Source: RGIG3178 sp964533965 (GTDB taxonomy: Bacteria; Bacillota; Clostridia; Christensenellales; QAND01). Taken from it: DNA of 64,000 nucleotides. This document shows, piece after piece, positions 55,586 to 63,501 of the stretch; within the stretch, counting starts at the first letter, position 1, and every line of letters begins with the position of its first letter. Made by a program: the position numbers and the translations under genes. The stretch lies in the NCBI GenBank assembly GCA_964533965.1, contig CAZHNN010000006.1, forward strand, positions 1 to 64,000. The letters are read 5' to 3'. The notes beneath the pieces were generated by a model. It saw only the letters and a list, made by a program, of their open reading frames with translations. It made no database searches and had not been told where the DNA came from.

Positions 55586-56509
55586 TCAATCACCCTTAGA
55601 TTCTAAAAATGCCGCGAGCGTCTGCGCGTCGCGTACCGATTTAACGATAATGTCTTTTCCAACCCTGCGGCTGAGCATCTTGGAGAGCACGTTGGAAGGT
55701 CCAACCTCCACAAACCGCGTCACGCCGGAGGCGATCATGTGCTCCACACATTCATGCCAGCGTAGCCGGGAGCGCATTTGCAGTTTGAGCATTTCCGCTA
55801 TGTCGGCGCCCTTTGGATATGGCGCGCCAAGCGCTCCGGAGTATACTGCCGCATCGCCCAACGGGTTGAACGATTCACCTTTTAAAACACGATAGAACGC
55901 GTCGGAAGCCGAATCCAACAACGGTGCATGCGAAGGCCCGCGTACGTTCAACAGCACGGCCATCTTTGCGCCCTTCTTTTCGAATTCCTGTTTGAGCGCA
56001 TGAAGATCCGTCAGATAGCCTGCCACCACGGATTGCTGCTCCGAAAGGTGGTTGGCAACATATGTATCCGGCACGCCCTGTATGATCTGCTCCACCTGTT
56101 CTATGCCAAGCCCGATGACCGAGAGCATCCCGGCGGACCCTTGGGGGAATGCCGCGTCCATGATGCGGCCGCGTTCCTGCACGAGCTTTGCGCATTGGGA
56201 TACATGCAACACACCCGCTGCGGCAAGCGCGCTGTATTCGCCAAGCGACAGCCCGGCATATGCCTGCGCCTGCACGCCCGACTGGATGAGGGCGTTGTAT
56301 AGCCCCATCGAATGCGCAAGGATAGCAGGCTGGACGACTTCGCCGTCCTCAAGACCTTTGCCTTCAAAGCACGCAGCCTTTAAATCAAGGCCCGAGCCTT
56401 CACAGCAGGCATCGAACACCTGTCTATAATCGCTGTTGGTTTGGTACAGATCAGCACCCATGCCAACACTCTGCGCGCCCTGACCCGGAAACAAAAACGC
56501 TGTCTTCAT
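55586..56509 (-). CDS. fabD: Malonyl-CoA:ACP transacylase
   Basis: 307 residues; loads malonate onto ACP. The catalytic serine is in AGLSLGEYSALAAAG and the histidine in GPSHAPLLD. The start MKTAFLFPGQGAQSVGMG is the family start. It overlaps the fabK stop by 4 nt. Confidence 0.97.
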   Translation of the reverse strand: MKTAFLFPGQGAQSVGMGADLYQTNSDYRQVFDACCEGSGLDLKAACFEGKGLEDGEVVQPAILAHSMGLYNALIQSGVQAQAYAGLSLGEYSALAAAGVLHVSQCAKLVQERGRIMDAAFPQGSAGMLSVIGLGIEQVEQIIQGVPDTYVANHLSEQQSVVAGYLTDLHALKQEFEKKGAKMAVLLNVRGPSHAPLLDSASDAFYRVLKGESFNPLGDAAVYSGALGAPYPKGADIAEMLKLQMRSRLRWHECVEHMIASGVTRFVEVGPSNVLSKMLSRRVGKDIIVKSVRDAQTLAAFLESKGD

Positions 56510-57465
56510 AAAAACCTCTTTGAAACCGCGGCAATATCACCCGAGATAGCGGAAAACGCATGGGCGTCAAACAGCTCCTCGATGATCTCGCGGGCGGTCT
56601 GTATCTTATCCACCCGGCAGGCGCTCTGACCGGCCATGAAGGATCCCATCTTTACGTCGCCATATACGACGGCCCGCTGCAGCGAACCCTCGCCGAGCTT
56701 CTCCACCTTTTTCGCCCCGTCCGGCTCGTATTCGGCGCGCGCAAGTTCCCGCTCCAGCGGGCTTCTCAACACGCGAACCGGATGTCCGGTTACTCTGCCT
56801 GTGACCTTGCTGTCTACATCCTTGGCTTTGATGACGCGCTGCTTGTACTCGTCGTGCACCCTGCATTCCTGTGCCAGGATGAACCGGGTACCCACCTGCA
56901 CGCCCGAAGCTCCCAGGCAAAACGCCGCTGCGACCGTGTTTGCATCGCAGATGCCGCCCGCAGCCACGACGGGAATATCCACATGGCTTACCACGTGCGG
57001 CACGAGCACCATCGTTGTCAACTCACCGATGTGCCCGCCTGCCTCGCAGCCTTCGGCGATGACGAAATCGGCCCCCATGCGCTGCATCATGACCGCAAGA
57101 GCGCTTGAGGCGACGACCGGTGCGACAAGTATCCCTGCCGCCTTCCATTGCTTGATGTAAGCAGCGGGGTTTCCGGCGCCCGTAATCACCACGGGAACGC
57201 GTTCACTGGCCGCAAGTTTGGCCACCTCTTCCACGTACGGGCTCAACAGCATGACATTCAGGCCAAACGGCTTATCCGTCTTTTCTCTGACCAGGCGGAT
57301 CTGCTCACGCACCCAATCCGGCGGGGCATTGCCACAGGCTATGACGCCAAGCCCTCCCGCCATAGAGACGGCGGCTGCCAGGTTAGCGTCGGATACCCAT
57401 GCCATGCCACCCTGTATCACCGGAAACTCGATGGACAGAAGCTTGCAAAGGTCGAATTTAGGCAT
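56506..57465 (-). CDS. fabK: Enoyl-ACP reductase II (FabK)
   Basis: A 319-residue FMN/NADH enoyl reductase of the 2-nitropropane dioxygenase-like barrel family. Motifs are PVIQGGMAWVSDANLAAAVS, CEAGGHIG and GAVGxQVGTRF-type sequence (LGASGVQVGTRF). It replaces FabI; FabK enzymes are not inhibited by triclosan. The start MPKFDLCKLL overlaps the acpP end by 8 nt. Confidence 0.95.
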   Translation of the reverse strand: MPKFDLCKLLSIEFPVIQGGMAWVSDANLAAAVSMAGGLGVIACGNAPPDWVREQIRLVREKTDKPFGLNVMLLSPYVEEVAKLAASERVPVVITGAGNPAAYIKQWKAAGILVAPVVASSALAVMMQRMGADFVIAEGCEAGGHIGELTTMVLVPHVVSHVDIPVVAAGGICDANTVAAAFCLGASGVQVGTRFILAQECRVHDEYKQRVIKAKDVDSKVTGRVTGHPVRVLRSPLERELARAEYEPDGAKKVEKLGEGSLQRAVVYGDVKMGSFMAGQSACRVDKIQTAREIIEELFDAHAFSAISGDIAAVSKRFL

Positions 57466-57697
57466 TCTGCTTCTTTTCCAGATATGCAATCAAGTCGCCG
57501 ACCGTCTTGAGATCCTTGGCTTCGTCGTTGTCGATCTGAACGCCAAGCTCTTTTTCTACGCCGATCACCATTTCCACCATGTCGAGCGAATCCATTTCGA
57601 GATCCTCAACGAACCTGGCATCGGGGGTGATCTTTGCGCGGTCGATGTCCAGCTGTTCGACCAGTTTGTCAGCGATCTTTTCTTGGAAGTTTTGCAT
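57458..57697 (-). CDS. acpP: Acyl carrier protein
   Basis: 79 residues, acidic. The phosphopantetheine attachment serine is in LEMDSLDMVEMVI. It carries acyl chains between all Fab enzymes here. An AGGAGG-type site lies in the 35-nt spacer after fabH. Confidence 0.97.
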   Translation of the reverse strand: MQNFQEKIADKLVEQLDIDRAKITPDARFVEDLEMDSLDMVEMVIGVEKELGVQIDNDEAKDLKTVGDLIAYLEKKQNA

Positions 57698-57732
57698 GAT
57701 GATTGCCTCCTGTTTTTTTGTTCAAGGTAAGG

Positions 57733-58710
57733 TTATAATTCCCAATCTATCACAACACCGCCGTACGTCAACCCCGCGCCAAAGCCGACAAGTGCAACGC
57801 GGTCGCCTTTTTTAAGCCAGCCGCGCTCATAGGCGTCCTGCATGGCGATGGGGATGGTAGCGGATGAAGTGTTCGCAAAATCACCGATGTCGATGAAGAA
57901 TTGCTCCTTGGTGAAACTCGTGTTGCGTATCACGCAATCGATTATCTTTGCATTTGCCTGGTGCGGGATGACCTTGGTAAACGGCTTGTCCTTGCAGCAC
58001 TCCTGCATGGCCAACAGCGTTTTTTCCATCGCGTCCGTAGCAAACGTAAAGACCTCTTTGCCCTTCATTTGCAGATATTCGGACTTTGCATCGACTGTTT
58101 TGCTCAAAAACGGGTTTTGTCTTCCCTCTCGTTTGAGCGTGATCGCATGATCGATATCCGGAACGGCGCAGAGGATCGGGCAATGGATGCCCGGCGTATC
58201 GCTTTGGGAAAGAACAAGTGCGCCCGCTCCGTCTCCAAACAGAACGCAGGTGCTCCGGTCCGTCCAGTCAATGACGCTTGACATGATCTCGCTTGCCACC
58301 ACCAGTGCGTTTTTTACCTGAAGCGTCTCCATCAGGCTTGCCGCACTCACAAGCGCATAGACGAACCCGGTGCATCCCGCCGAAATGTCCATGCTGGCGC
58401 AATTGTCTATGCCAAGTTCCCGTTGGATCATGCATGCCAAAGACGGCGTCACACACTCCGATGCAATGGTGCACACCACGATCAGCCCGATGTCGTTTGG
58501 TTCCAAACCCGCATGTTTCAGCGCTTTTCTCGCGGCGTCCGCGCCCAGCGACAGTGCAGTTTCCTCGTCTGCGATGCGCCGCGTATGGATGCCCGTGCGC
58601 TTGGTGATCCATTCGTCGCTGGTGTCCACCAGCTTTGCTAGATCATCGTTGGTGACAACGGTTTTGGGCAAACTGTTGGCCAAACCCGTTATTCGAACCG
58701 ACGCGTTCAT
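57733..58710 (-). CDS. fabH: 3-oxoacyl-ACP synthase III
   Basis: 325 residues; starts fatty-acid chains by condensing acyl-CoA with malonyl-ACP. The Cys-His-Asn set is visible in SAGCTGFVYAL, PHQANAKI and GDFANTSSATIPIA. It begins 4 nt after the accA stop and leads the fab half of the operon. Confidence 0.97.
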   Translation of the reverse strand: MNASVRITGLANSLPKTVVTNDDLAKLVDTSDEWITKRTGIHTRRIADEETALSLGADAARKALKHAGLEPNDIGLIVVCTIASECVTPSLACMIQRELGIDNCASMDISAGCTGFVYALVSAASLMETLQVKNALVVASEIMSSVIDWTDRSTCVLFGDGAGALVLSQSDTPGIHCPILCAVPDIDHAITLKREGRQNPFLSKTVDAKSEYLQMKGKEVFTFATDAMEKTLLAMQECCKDKPFTKVIPHQANAKIIDCVIRNTSFTKEQFFIDIGDFANTSSATIPIAMQDAYERGWLKKGDRVALVGFGAGLTYGGVVIDWEL

Positions 58711-58714
58711 ATCG

Positions 58715-59518
58715 TTAGATTCCTCTCATCCTAAGGTATTTTTCATGCCGTTTCTCCACCAGTTTGGCGGGAGATATTCCCGACATGCGGCTCAGAGCCG
58801 ATTTGATGTCTTTTCTTATCTCGTTCACGCAGGCATCCATATTCCATCTGTCGTACCCTTGCGGCTCCTTGACAATATGGTCGACGATATGGAATTGCTG
58901 CAGATCGCCGGCGGTAAGTTTCAGGTTTTCCGCCGCCTCCTGCGCAAAGGAACTGTCTTTGTACAGGATGGAAGCACAGCCCTCGGGTGTGATCACCGAG
59001 AAATAACTGTTCTCGAGAATGATCAGCCTATCCGCCAAAGCCAATGCCAATGCGCCGCCGCTGCCACCCTCCCCGATGATGATGGAGATAATCGGCGTTT
59101 GCAGCGTTGCCATCGTCTTCAAATGCTCGGCAATGACCATGCCCTGCCCGCGCTGCTCGGCCTCTATGCCCGGAAATGCGCCCGGTGTATCCACCAAGCA
59201 GATGACCGGCCGCTGAAATTTCTCCGCCTGTTTTAACGTGCGTATGGATTTGCGGTACCCTTCAGGGTTTGGCATACCGAAGTTGAATTGTATGCGTTCT
59301 TCCAGCGTATGTCCCTTTTGCTGGCCAATTACTGTAACCGGCCTGTTTTCAAACCATGCGATCGCCGTGATGATCGAAGGATCGTCGCCATAACAGCGGT
59401 CTCCCTTGATTTCAAACGCGCCGCGGAACAGCTTGTTGATGAAGTCCATCGCCTGAGGCCTGTTCTGCTTACGGGCGTTCTGCACTCTGTCCCAGGGGCG
59501 CTCGAGTTGATCCATCAT
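58715..59518 (-). CDS. accA: Acetyl-CoA carboxylase carboxyltransferase, alpha subunit
   Basis: The 267-residue crotonase-fold subunit forms the carboxyltransferase with AccD. Motifs are DTPGAFPGIEAEQRGQ and IGEGGSGGALAL. It lacks about 50-60 N-terminal residues of the E. coli protein, starting directly at the RPWDRVQNARKQNRP segment; a shorter N-terminus is seen in other Firmicutes. It begins 1 nt after accD. Confidence 0.96.
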   Translation of the reverse strand: MMDQLERPWDRVQNARKQNRPQAMDFINKLFRGAFEIKGDRCYGDDPSIITAIAWFENRPVTVIGQQKGHTLEERIQFNFGMPNPEGYRKSIRTLKQAEKFQRPVICLVDTPGAFPGIEAEQRGQGMVIAEHLKTMATLQTPIISIIIGEGGSGGALALALADRLIILENSYFSVITPEGCASILYKDSSFAQEAAENLKLTAGDLQQFHIVDHIVKEPQGYDRWNMDACVNEIRKDIKSALSRMSGISPAKLVEKRHEKYLRMRGI

Positions 59519-59519
59519 A

Positions 59520-60407
59520 TCATTCAGCCCCCTTGTTGGCTCGTTCCCGGCCTATATGTCTTCGTTCTATACGCACTTCCTCATCGCTGTGCAGCGCCAG
59601 AAGCTGTGCCAGCGTATCGCGCATGTCCTTTCGCTGCACGATGCGGTCGATCAAACCGTTTTCAAACAGGTACTCCGCCGTCTGAAAGCCTTCCGGCAAT
59701 TTATGGTTGACGGTCTGCTCGATGACCCTGGGCCCCGAAAACGCAATCATGGCACCCGGCTCGGCCAATGTGATATCGCCCTGCATCGCGAAGCTGGCGG
59801 TGACACCGCCGGTGGTCGGGTGCGTCAACACATTGATATGAAGCAGACGCTCTTCACCGTGCTGAGCAATTGCAATCGTCGTCCTTGACATCTGCAGCAG
59901 TGAATGAATGCCTTCCTGCATACGCGCGCCGCCCGATGCACAGAAGATGATCAGCGGCAGCCGGTTGCGCGTGGCGAATTCGGCGATAATGACGATCTTT
60001 TCGCCGACGACGGTACCCATGCTTCCCATCATGAAATAGGAATCCATCACGGCAAGCGCCGTGCGGTATCCCTTGATGGTAGCCTTCCCAATAACCACGC
60101 CTTCCTGCGCGCCGGACTTGTTTTTTTCCGATTCGATTTTGGTCTTGTAGCCCGGAAAGGACAACGGGTCGGCGCTTTCCGCTTCCCGCTCTATCTCGAT
60201 GAAGGAGCCGGGGTCCACAATGCTGTCGATGCGGTCGTACGCCGGTTGGCGGAACAGGTTGCCGCAGAAAAGACAGACGGAATCGTTGGCGCGCACGATG
60301 TCCATGAGCATCTCCTTGCCACACACATGACAACGGAGATGCTTAAGATCGTCGCTTTTTTGAAGCGCCGATTCATTTTGCTCTATTTGCTCTGTAAACA
60401 GGTTCAT
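59520..60407 (-). CDS. accD: Acetyl-CoA carboxylase carboxyltransferase, beta subunit
   Basis: 295 residues with the N-terminal zinc ribbon (CHVCGKEML, then CLFCGNLF) and the crotonase core GGARMQEGIHSLLQMS. With AccA it transfers carboxyl from biotin to acetyl-CoA. It overlaps the accC stop by 4 nt (ATGA). Confidence 0.97.
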   Translation of the reverse strand: MNLFTEQIEQNESALQKSDDLKHLRCHVCGKEMLMDIVRANDSVCLFCGNLFRQPAYDRIDSIVDPGSFIEIEREAESADPLSFPGYKTKIESEKNKSGAQEGVVIGKATIKGYRTALAVMDSYFMMGSMGTVVGEKIVIIAEFATRNRLPLIIFCASGGARMQEGIHSLLQMSRTTIAIAQHGEERLLHINVLTHPTTGGVTASFAMQGDITLAEPGAMIAFSGPRVIEQTVNHKLPEGFQTAEYLFENGLIDRIVQRKDMRDTLAQLLALHSDEEVRIERRHIGRERANKGAE

Positions 60408-61765
60408 TTTGTCCCCCGCAAAAATCGTGGCAGGAAGGTCTGCTCAATCCATTTTGTATGCACATGGCCTTCTATAAAGTCGCCATCGTGCAAGATCGCC
60501 TGCGCAAACGCGGCGTTGTGGTGTATGCCGACAATGGCCAGCTCGCAAAGCGCCATATCGGCCAAAGCCGTGGCTTCCTTCCGGCTGTCGGCATAGGAGA
60601 TGACCTTCATGACCATCGAATCATAAAACGGAGAGATCTCGTCTCCCGCCATATACCCTGTGTCCACACGTACGCCAATGCCGCAGGGAAGCGTCAGCCC
60701 TGTGATCTTGCCGGGAGACGGCCGGAAATTCTCTGCTATGTCCTCGGCGTTGATGCGGCACTCAATTGCATGCCCTCTGGCAATCAGGTCATCCTGGGAA
60801 ATGGATAACCGGTGACCCATCGCGACCTGCAGCTGTGCTTTGACCAGATCGATGCCATAGATGCACTCTGTAACACCGTGCTCTACCTGCAGCCGCGCGT
60901 TCATCTCCATAAAATAGAATGTATTGTCGCTGCCCAATAAAAATTCGATGGTGCCTGCGTTCTGATATCCGACGCAGCGCGCCATGCCAACGGCCGCCTG
61001 CTCTATGGCCTTCAACACGCTTTTTTCCACGAACGGCGCCGGCGCTTCCTCAATGAGCTTTTGGTTCTTTCGCTGCAGGCTGCATTCGCGCGTACCCAAA
61101 TGGATAATATTGCCGTATGTATCTCCCAGAATCTGCACTTCGATATGCCGTGCGTCGGGAATATATTTTTCAAGGTAAACGGAGGAGTCGCCGAACGCCT
61201 GTTGGGCTTCCGCGCGCGCAAGCGGGTATTCGCGTTCAAACGATTCCCTGTCGGATACGATGCGGATCCCCTTTCCTCCGCCGCCTTTGGCAGCCTTGAT
61301 CATCATCGGAAATCCTATTGCCTGCGCTGATTTGAGCGCGGCCTCAAGCGTATCCACCGTTGATTCCGATCCCGATATGACGGGAAATCCGTTCTCCTCG
61401 AATATTTCCCGCGCAGCCTGCTTGTCGCCGATGATGCGCATGCACTCCGCCGTAGGCCCCACAAAACGGATGTTCTCTTCCTCGCATGCCTGTGCGAACT
61501 CCGCGTTCTCCGACAAAAAACCGACACCGGGGTGGATGTAATCGGCATTATATGCCTTTGCCACCGCCAGCATGCTCTTGATGTTCAGATAGCTCAATTG
61601 AGCATTCCTCGGGCCTATGCAGACGCTTTGGTCGGCAAGCCTGACGTGCAGGCTCTGCTCGTCGTTCTGCGCATACACCGCTATGGTTTTAAGCCCTACC
61701 TTTTTGCAGGTACGGATGATGCGGACCGCCATCTCGCCGCGGCTTGCAACAAGTACAACGCCCAT
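60404..61765 (-). CDS. accC: Biotin carboxylase
   Basis: The 453-residue ATP-grasp enzyme carboxylates biotin on AccB. Motifs are the glycine-rich loop AAKGGGGKGIRIV, EMNARLQVEHGVTE and the start VLVASRGEMAVRIIR. It starts 1 nt after accB. Confidence 0.97.
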   Translation of the reverse strand: MGVVLVASRGEMAVRIIRTCKKVGLKTIAVYAQNDEQSLHVRLADQSVCIGPRNAQLSYLNIKSMLAVAKAYNADYIHPGVGFLSENAEFAQACEEENIRFVGPTAECMRIIGDKQAAREIFEENGFPVISGSESTVDTLEAALKSAQAIGFPMMIKAAKGGGGKGIRIVSDRESFEREYPLARAEAQQAFGDSSVYLEKYIPDARHIEVQILGDTYGNIIHLGTRECSLQRKNQKLIEEAPAPFVEKSVLKAIEQAAVGMARCVGYQNAGTIEFLLGSDNTFYFMEMNARLQVEHGVTECIYGIDLVKAQLQVAMGHRLSISQDDLIARGHAIECRINAEDIAENFRPSPGKITGLTLPCGIGVRVDTGYMAGDEISPFYDSMVMKVISYADSRKEATALADMALCELAIVGIHHNAAFAQAILHDGDFIEGHVHTKWIEQTFLPRFLRGTK

Positions 61766-61766
61766 G

Positions 61767-62213
61767 TCAACCTTCCTTTGCGAATGCGAAAAGCGCGTCT
61801 CCGGAAGTTACAGGTTCATTGTTCTTGGGATAGATGTATTCGATGACGCCGGATTTGGGCGCACATATTTCGTTCATGGTCTTCATCGCTTCGATGATGC
61901 ACAGAGGTTGCCCTTTGTAGACATGGCTGCCGACTTCGACATACGGAGGGGACTGCGGATCCTTGCAGCGGTAGAACACGCCGGAGATCGGCGCGTGCAC
62001 GATGTCCTTCGGCGATACCTGGGGCTCCGCCTGCTTGATGTCCATTTCGGACAGCGCTTGGCCTTGTACCGCTTGCGATTCGTCCGATACTGTTTCCGCT
62101 GCGGGCGACTGACGGTAGAGGTTGAGCTTTAAATCCTGCGTTTGTATCTCAATACGGTCAAACGAAGAAGCCTGGGCTTTATCGATTAATGCAAAGATCG
62201 TTTCGATATCCAT
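61767..62213 (-). CDS. accB: Biotin carboxyl carrier protein
   Basis: 148 residues: a short N-terminal segment, a P/A/Q-rich linker, and a C-terminal biotinyl domain with the biotin lysine in IIEAMKTMNEI. The ATG at 62213 has AAGGAG 8 nt upstream; an in-frame TTG 6 nt earlier is unlikely. First gene of the 11-gene acc-fab operon. Confidence 0.96.
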   Translation of the reverse strand: MDIETIFALIDKAQASSFDRIEIQTQDLKLNLYRQSPAAETVSDESQAVQGQALSEMDIKQAEPQVSPKDIVHAPISGVFYRCKDPQSPPYVEVGSHVYKGQPLCIIEAMKTMNEICAPKSGVIEYIYPKNNEPVTSGDALFAFAKEG

Positions 62214-62237
62214 AAGCAATCTCCTTGATTTTATAAG

Positions 62238-62252
62238 GTTAGTATTACTAAC
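62238..62252. promoter_or_regulatory. Palindromic operator in front of accB
   Basis: A perfect inverted repeat GTTAGTATTACTAAC (7-bp arms around one T), 25 nt before the accB ATG and just downstream of the predicted transcription start. Half-sites TTAGTA/TACTAA match those of FapR operators, but with a 1-nt rather than 5-nt centre. The neighbouring MarR protein is the other candidate binder. Confidence 0.6.
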
Positions 62253-62269
62253 AATTTTCTATAATGAGC

Positions 62270-62298
62270 ATGTTATCACTTGCCATGGTCTCTGTCAA
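62270..62298 (-). promoter_or_regulatory. Promoter of the acc-fab operon
   Basis: On the minus strand a perfect TTGACA (62293-62298), 17 nt and TAACAT (62270-62275). Transcription would start near 62263, placing the palindrome at about +12 to +26. Confidence 0.6.
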
Positions 62299-62397
62299 CC
62301 CGCCCGAAACCCTTGGCGCAAAGCGGTCTTGTGCCATACAATGCGATGGTATGGTCTTCATCAAAAAGCTTTGTGGTAAAGCGCAAAACAATTGGTA

Positions 62398-62868
62398 TCA
62401 GGGGCGCGCTGGAGCCCTGCTCTTGTCCGTTTTGTTGAAAAACTGCAGCAGCGCCTCCAGAGACTTGATGACGGTCGGATATTCCTCGATTTTGAATTCA
62501 TATAACAGGCTTTGCACCATGCTGTCGTGAAATTGCCTGTGTTTGTCATAGCAAACCATGCCCCGTTCCGTCAGCTTCAGCAGGCTCTTGCGTTTGTCCT
62601 CATCCAGCCGGACCTTTTCCAAATACCGCTTCTTCTCAAGTCTCGCGATGGTGACGCTGGCGGTGGCCTTGGTGATGCCCAGCTTTTCGGCAATCTGCGT
62701 GAGCGTTACGTTTGGCACATCCTCCACGATTTCCAATATATGCATCTCCGTCCGGCTCAGCTGGCTGTTGGAGGCAACCGCAACATCCCTCTCCTGGATG
62801 CGAAGGATTTTATAAAACAGATCCTTGAGCACCTGGTTCAGAATTTTTTCAACATGTGCCTGTTCCAT
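62398..62868 (-). CDS. MarR-family regulator, probable FabT-like control of fatty-acid genes
   Basis: 156 residues with a winged helix-turn-helix (LTQIAEKLGITKATASVTIA, then RLDEDKRKSLLKLTERG wing) and flanking dimerisation helices. In streptococci the MarR protein FabT, encoded next to the fab genes, represses them with acyl-ACP as co-repressor. Synteny suggests the same here, by inference. It lies 185 nt upstream of accB with a separate promoter. An inverted repeat overlaps its own -10. AAAGAGGTG precedes the ATG. Confidence 0.85.
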   Translation of the reverse strand: MEQAHVEKILNQVLKDLFYKILRIQERDVAVASNSQLSRTEMHILEIVEDVPNVTLTQIAEKLGITKATASVTIARLEKKRYLEKVRLDEDKRKSLLKLTERGMVCYDKHRQFHDSMVQSLLYEFKIEEYPTVIKSLEALLQFFNKTDKSRAPARP

Positions 62869-62894
62869 TCGGTCACCTCTTTTGAAGATTCGAC

Positions 62895-62942
62895 TTGAAA
62901 AACCGTTGTTTTCAATATACCATAGATGACTTTGGATGACAA
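62895..62942 (-). promoter_or_regulatory. Promoter and inverted repeat of the FabT-like gene
   Basis: On the minus strand TTGTCA (62937-62942), 17 nt, TATATT (62914-62919). TTGAAAA (62895-62901) and TTTTCAA (62909-62915) form an inverted repeat touching the -10 and covering the start, suggesting autoregulation. Confidence 0.6.
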
Positions 62943-63077
62943 CGCAGCGGCCGCTCCGATTAAGTTTTCCATGCTAAACGCCACTCGAACTTCAAGCTTT
63001 GCCCGGGCTCTTTTTACGCTCTCTTCTAACCGGTGAAAACCGCCCTGAAGCGCTTTCTAAATTGCCTAAAAAAGCTA

Positions 63078-63106
63078 TTGCAATTGCCTGCATATCATAT
63101 TATAAT
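63078..63106 (+). promoter_or_regulatory. Consensus promoter of the speD leader RNA
   Basis: TTGCAA (63078-63083), exactly 17 nt, then a perfect TATAAT (63101-63106). Transcription should start near 63113, about 390 nt before speD. The 135 nt between this and the FabT-like promoter hold nothing I can support. Confidence 0.8.
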
Positions 63107-63112
63107 CCGAAC

Positions 63113-63476
63113 TTGTTAGGCGTGAGGAAAGAGCCTTTCAGGTGGGAATACCTGCCAGCAATGAATACTTGATCATCTTTTGTGCAAACAAAAGGTTGGG
63201 GCCATGCGGACAGCCGGATCATAAGCCGCAGGCAACTTGGTTGCCTTATTGGTTGGGCGAATGCTCAAATTTATAAGTTGGCTACTTAATAGCCGTGTGC
63301 TTATGGCACATCACGCTTGTGAAGCAATCAATAAGAGTAGTAAAAGTAATTCCTTGCTATATAGACTCTAACCTCCAAACCTTCATCTGTCGTCGCAATG
63401 CTATGCCAGACAGATACGGTTTTCTGGATTGACCACCCAAGCAAGATGCGTCAAAGCGTCTGCTTGGGTGTTTTTT
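63113..63476 (+). ncRNA. Structured leader RNA of speD, family not recognised
   Basis: A domain of about 200 nt is closed by 63118-63125 pairing with 63311-63318 (8 bp). Inside it are hairpins at 63139-63154 (CAGGT/ACCTG), 63175-63196 (9 bp with a GCAA tetraloop), 63231-63245 (GGCAAC/GTTGCC), 63253-63268 (TTGGGC/GCTCAA), 63280-63294 (GGCTA/TAGCC) and 63296-63310. After the closing stem come a 7-bp hairpin (63385-63391 with 63409-63415) and an intrinsic terminator. No promoter is visible between terminator and speD, so speD expression would need read-through. This is riboswitch-like or attenuator-like. I tested it mentally against 6S, RNase P, SAM-I, cobalamin, T-box and lysine motifs without a match. 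Confidence 0.6.
63434..63476 (+). terminator. Intrinsic terminator just upstream of speD
   Basis: CACCCAAGC (63434-63442) pairs with GCTTGGGTG (63462-63470). An inner 6-bp stem follows with one bulged A and a 6-nt loop, then six T. It ends 25 nt before the speD start codon. A possible competing pairing is CTTGCT near 63353 with AGCAAG at 63440-63445. Confidence 0.9.
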
Positions 63477-63501
63477 ACTTTGCCTGAAAAGAGGGAGAGC
63501 C

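Noticed and set aside
63113..63330. RNase P RNA, 6S RNA or a SAM-I/cobalamin riboswitch
   Set aside because: The GAGGAAAG string resembles the RNase P P4 strand, but the size and other universal bases do not fit. The multi-hairpin layout lacks the single long axis and central bubble of 6S. The core strings of SAM-I and cobalamin switches are absent.
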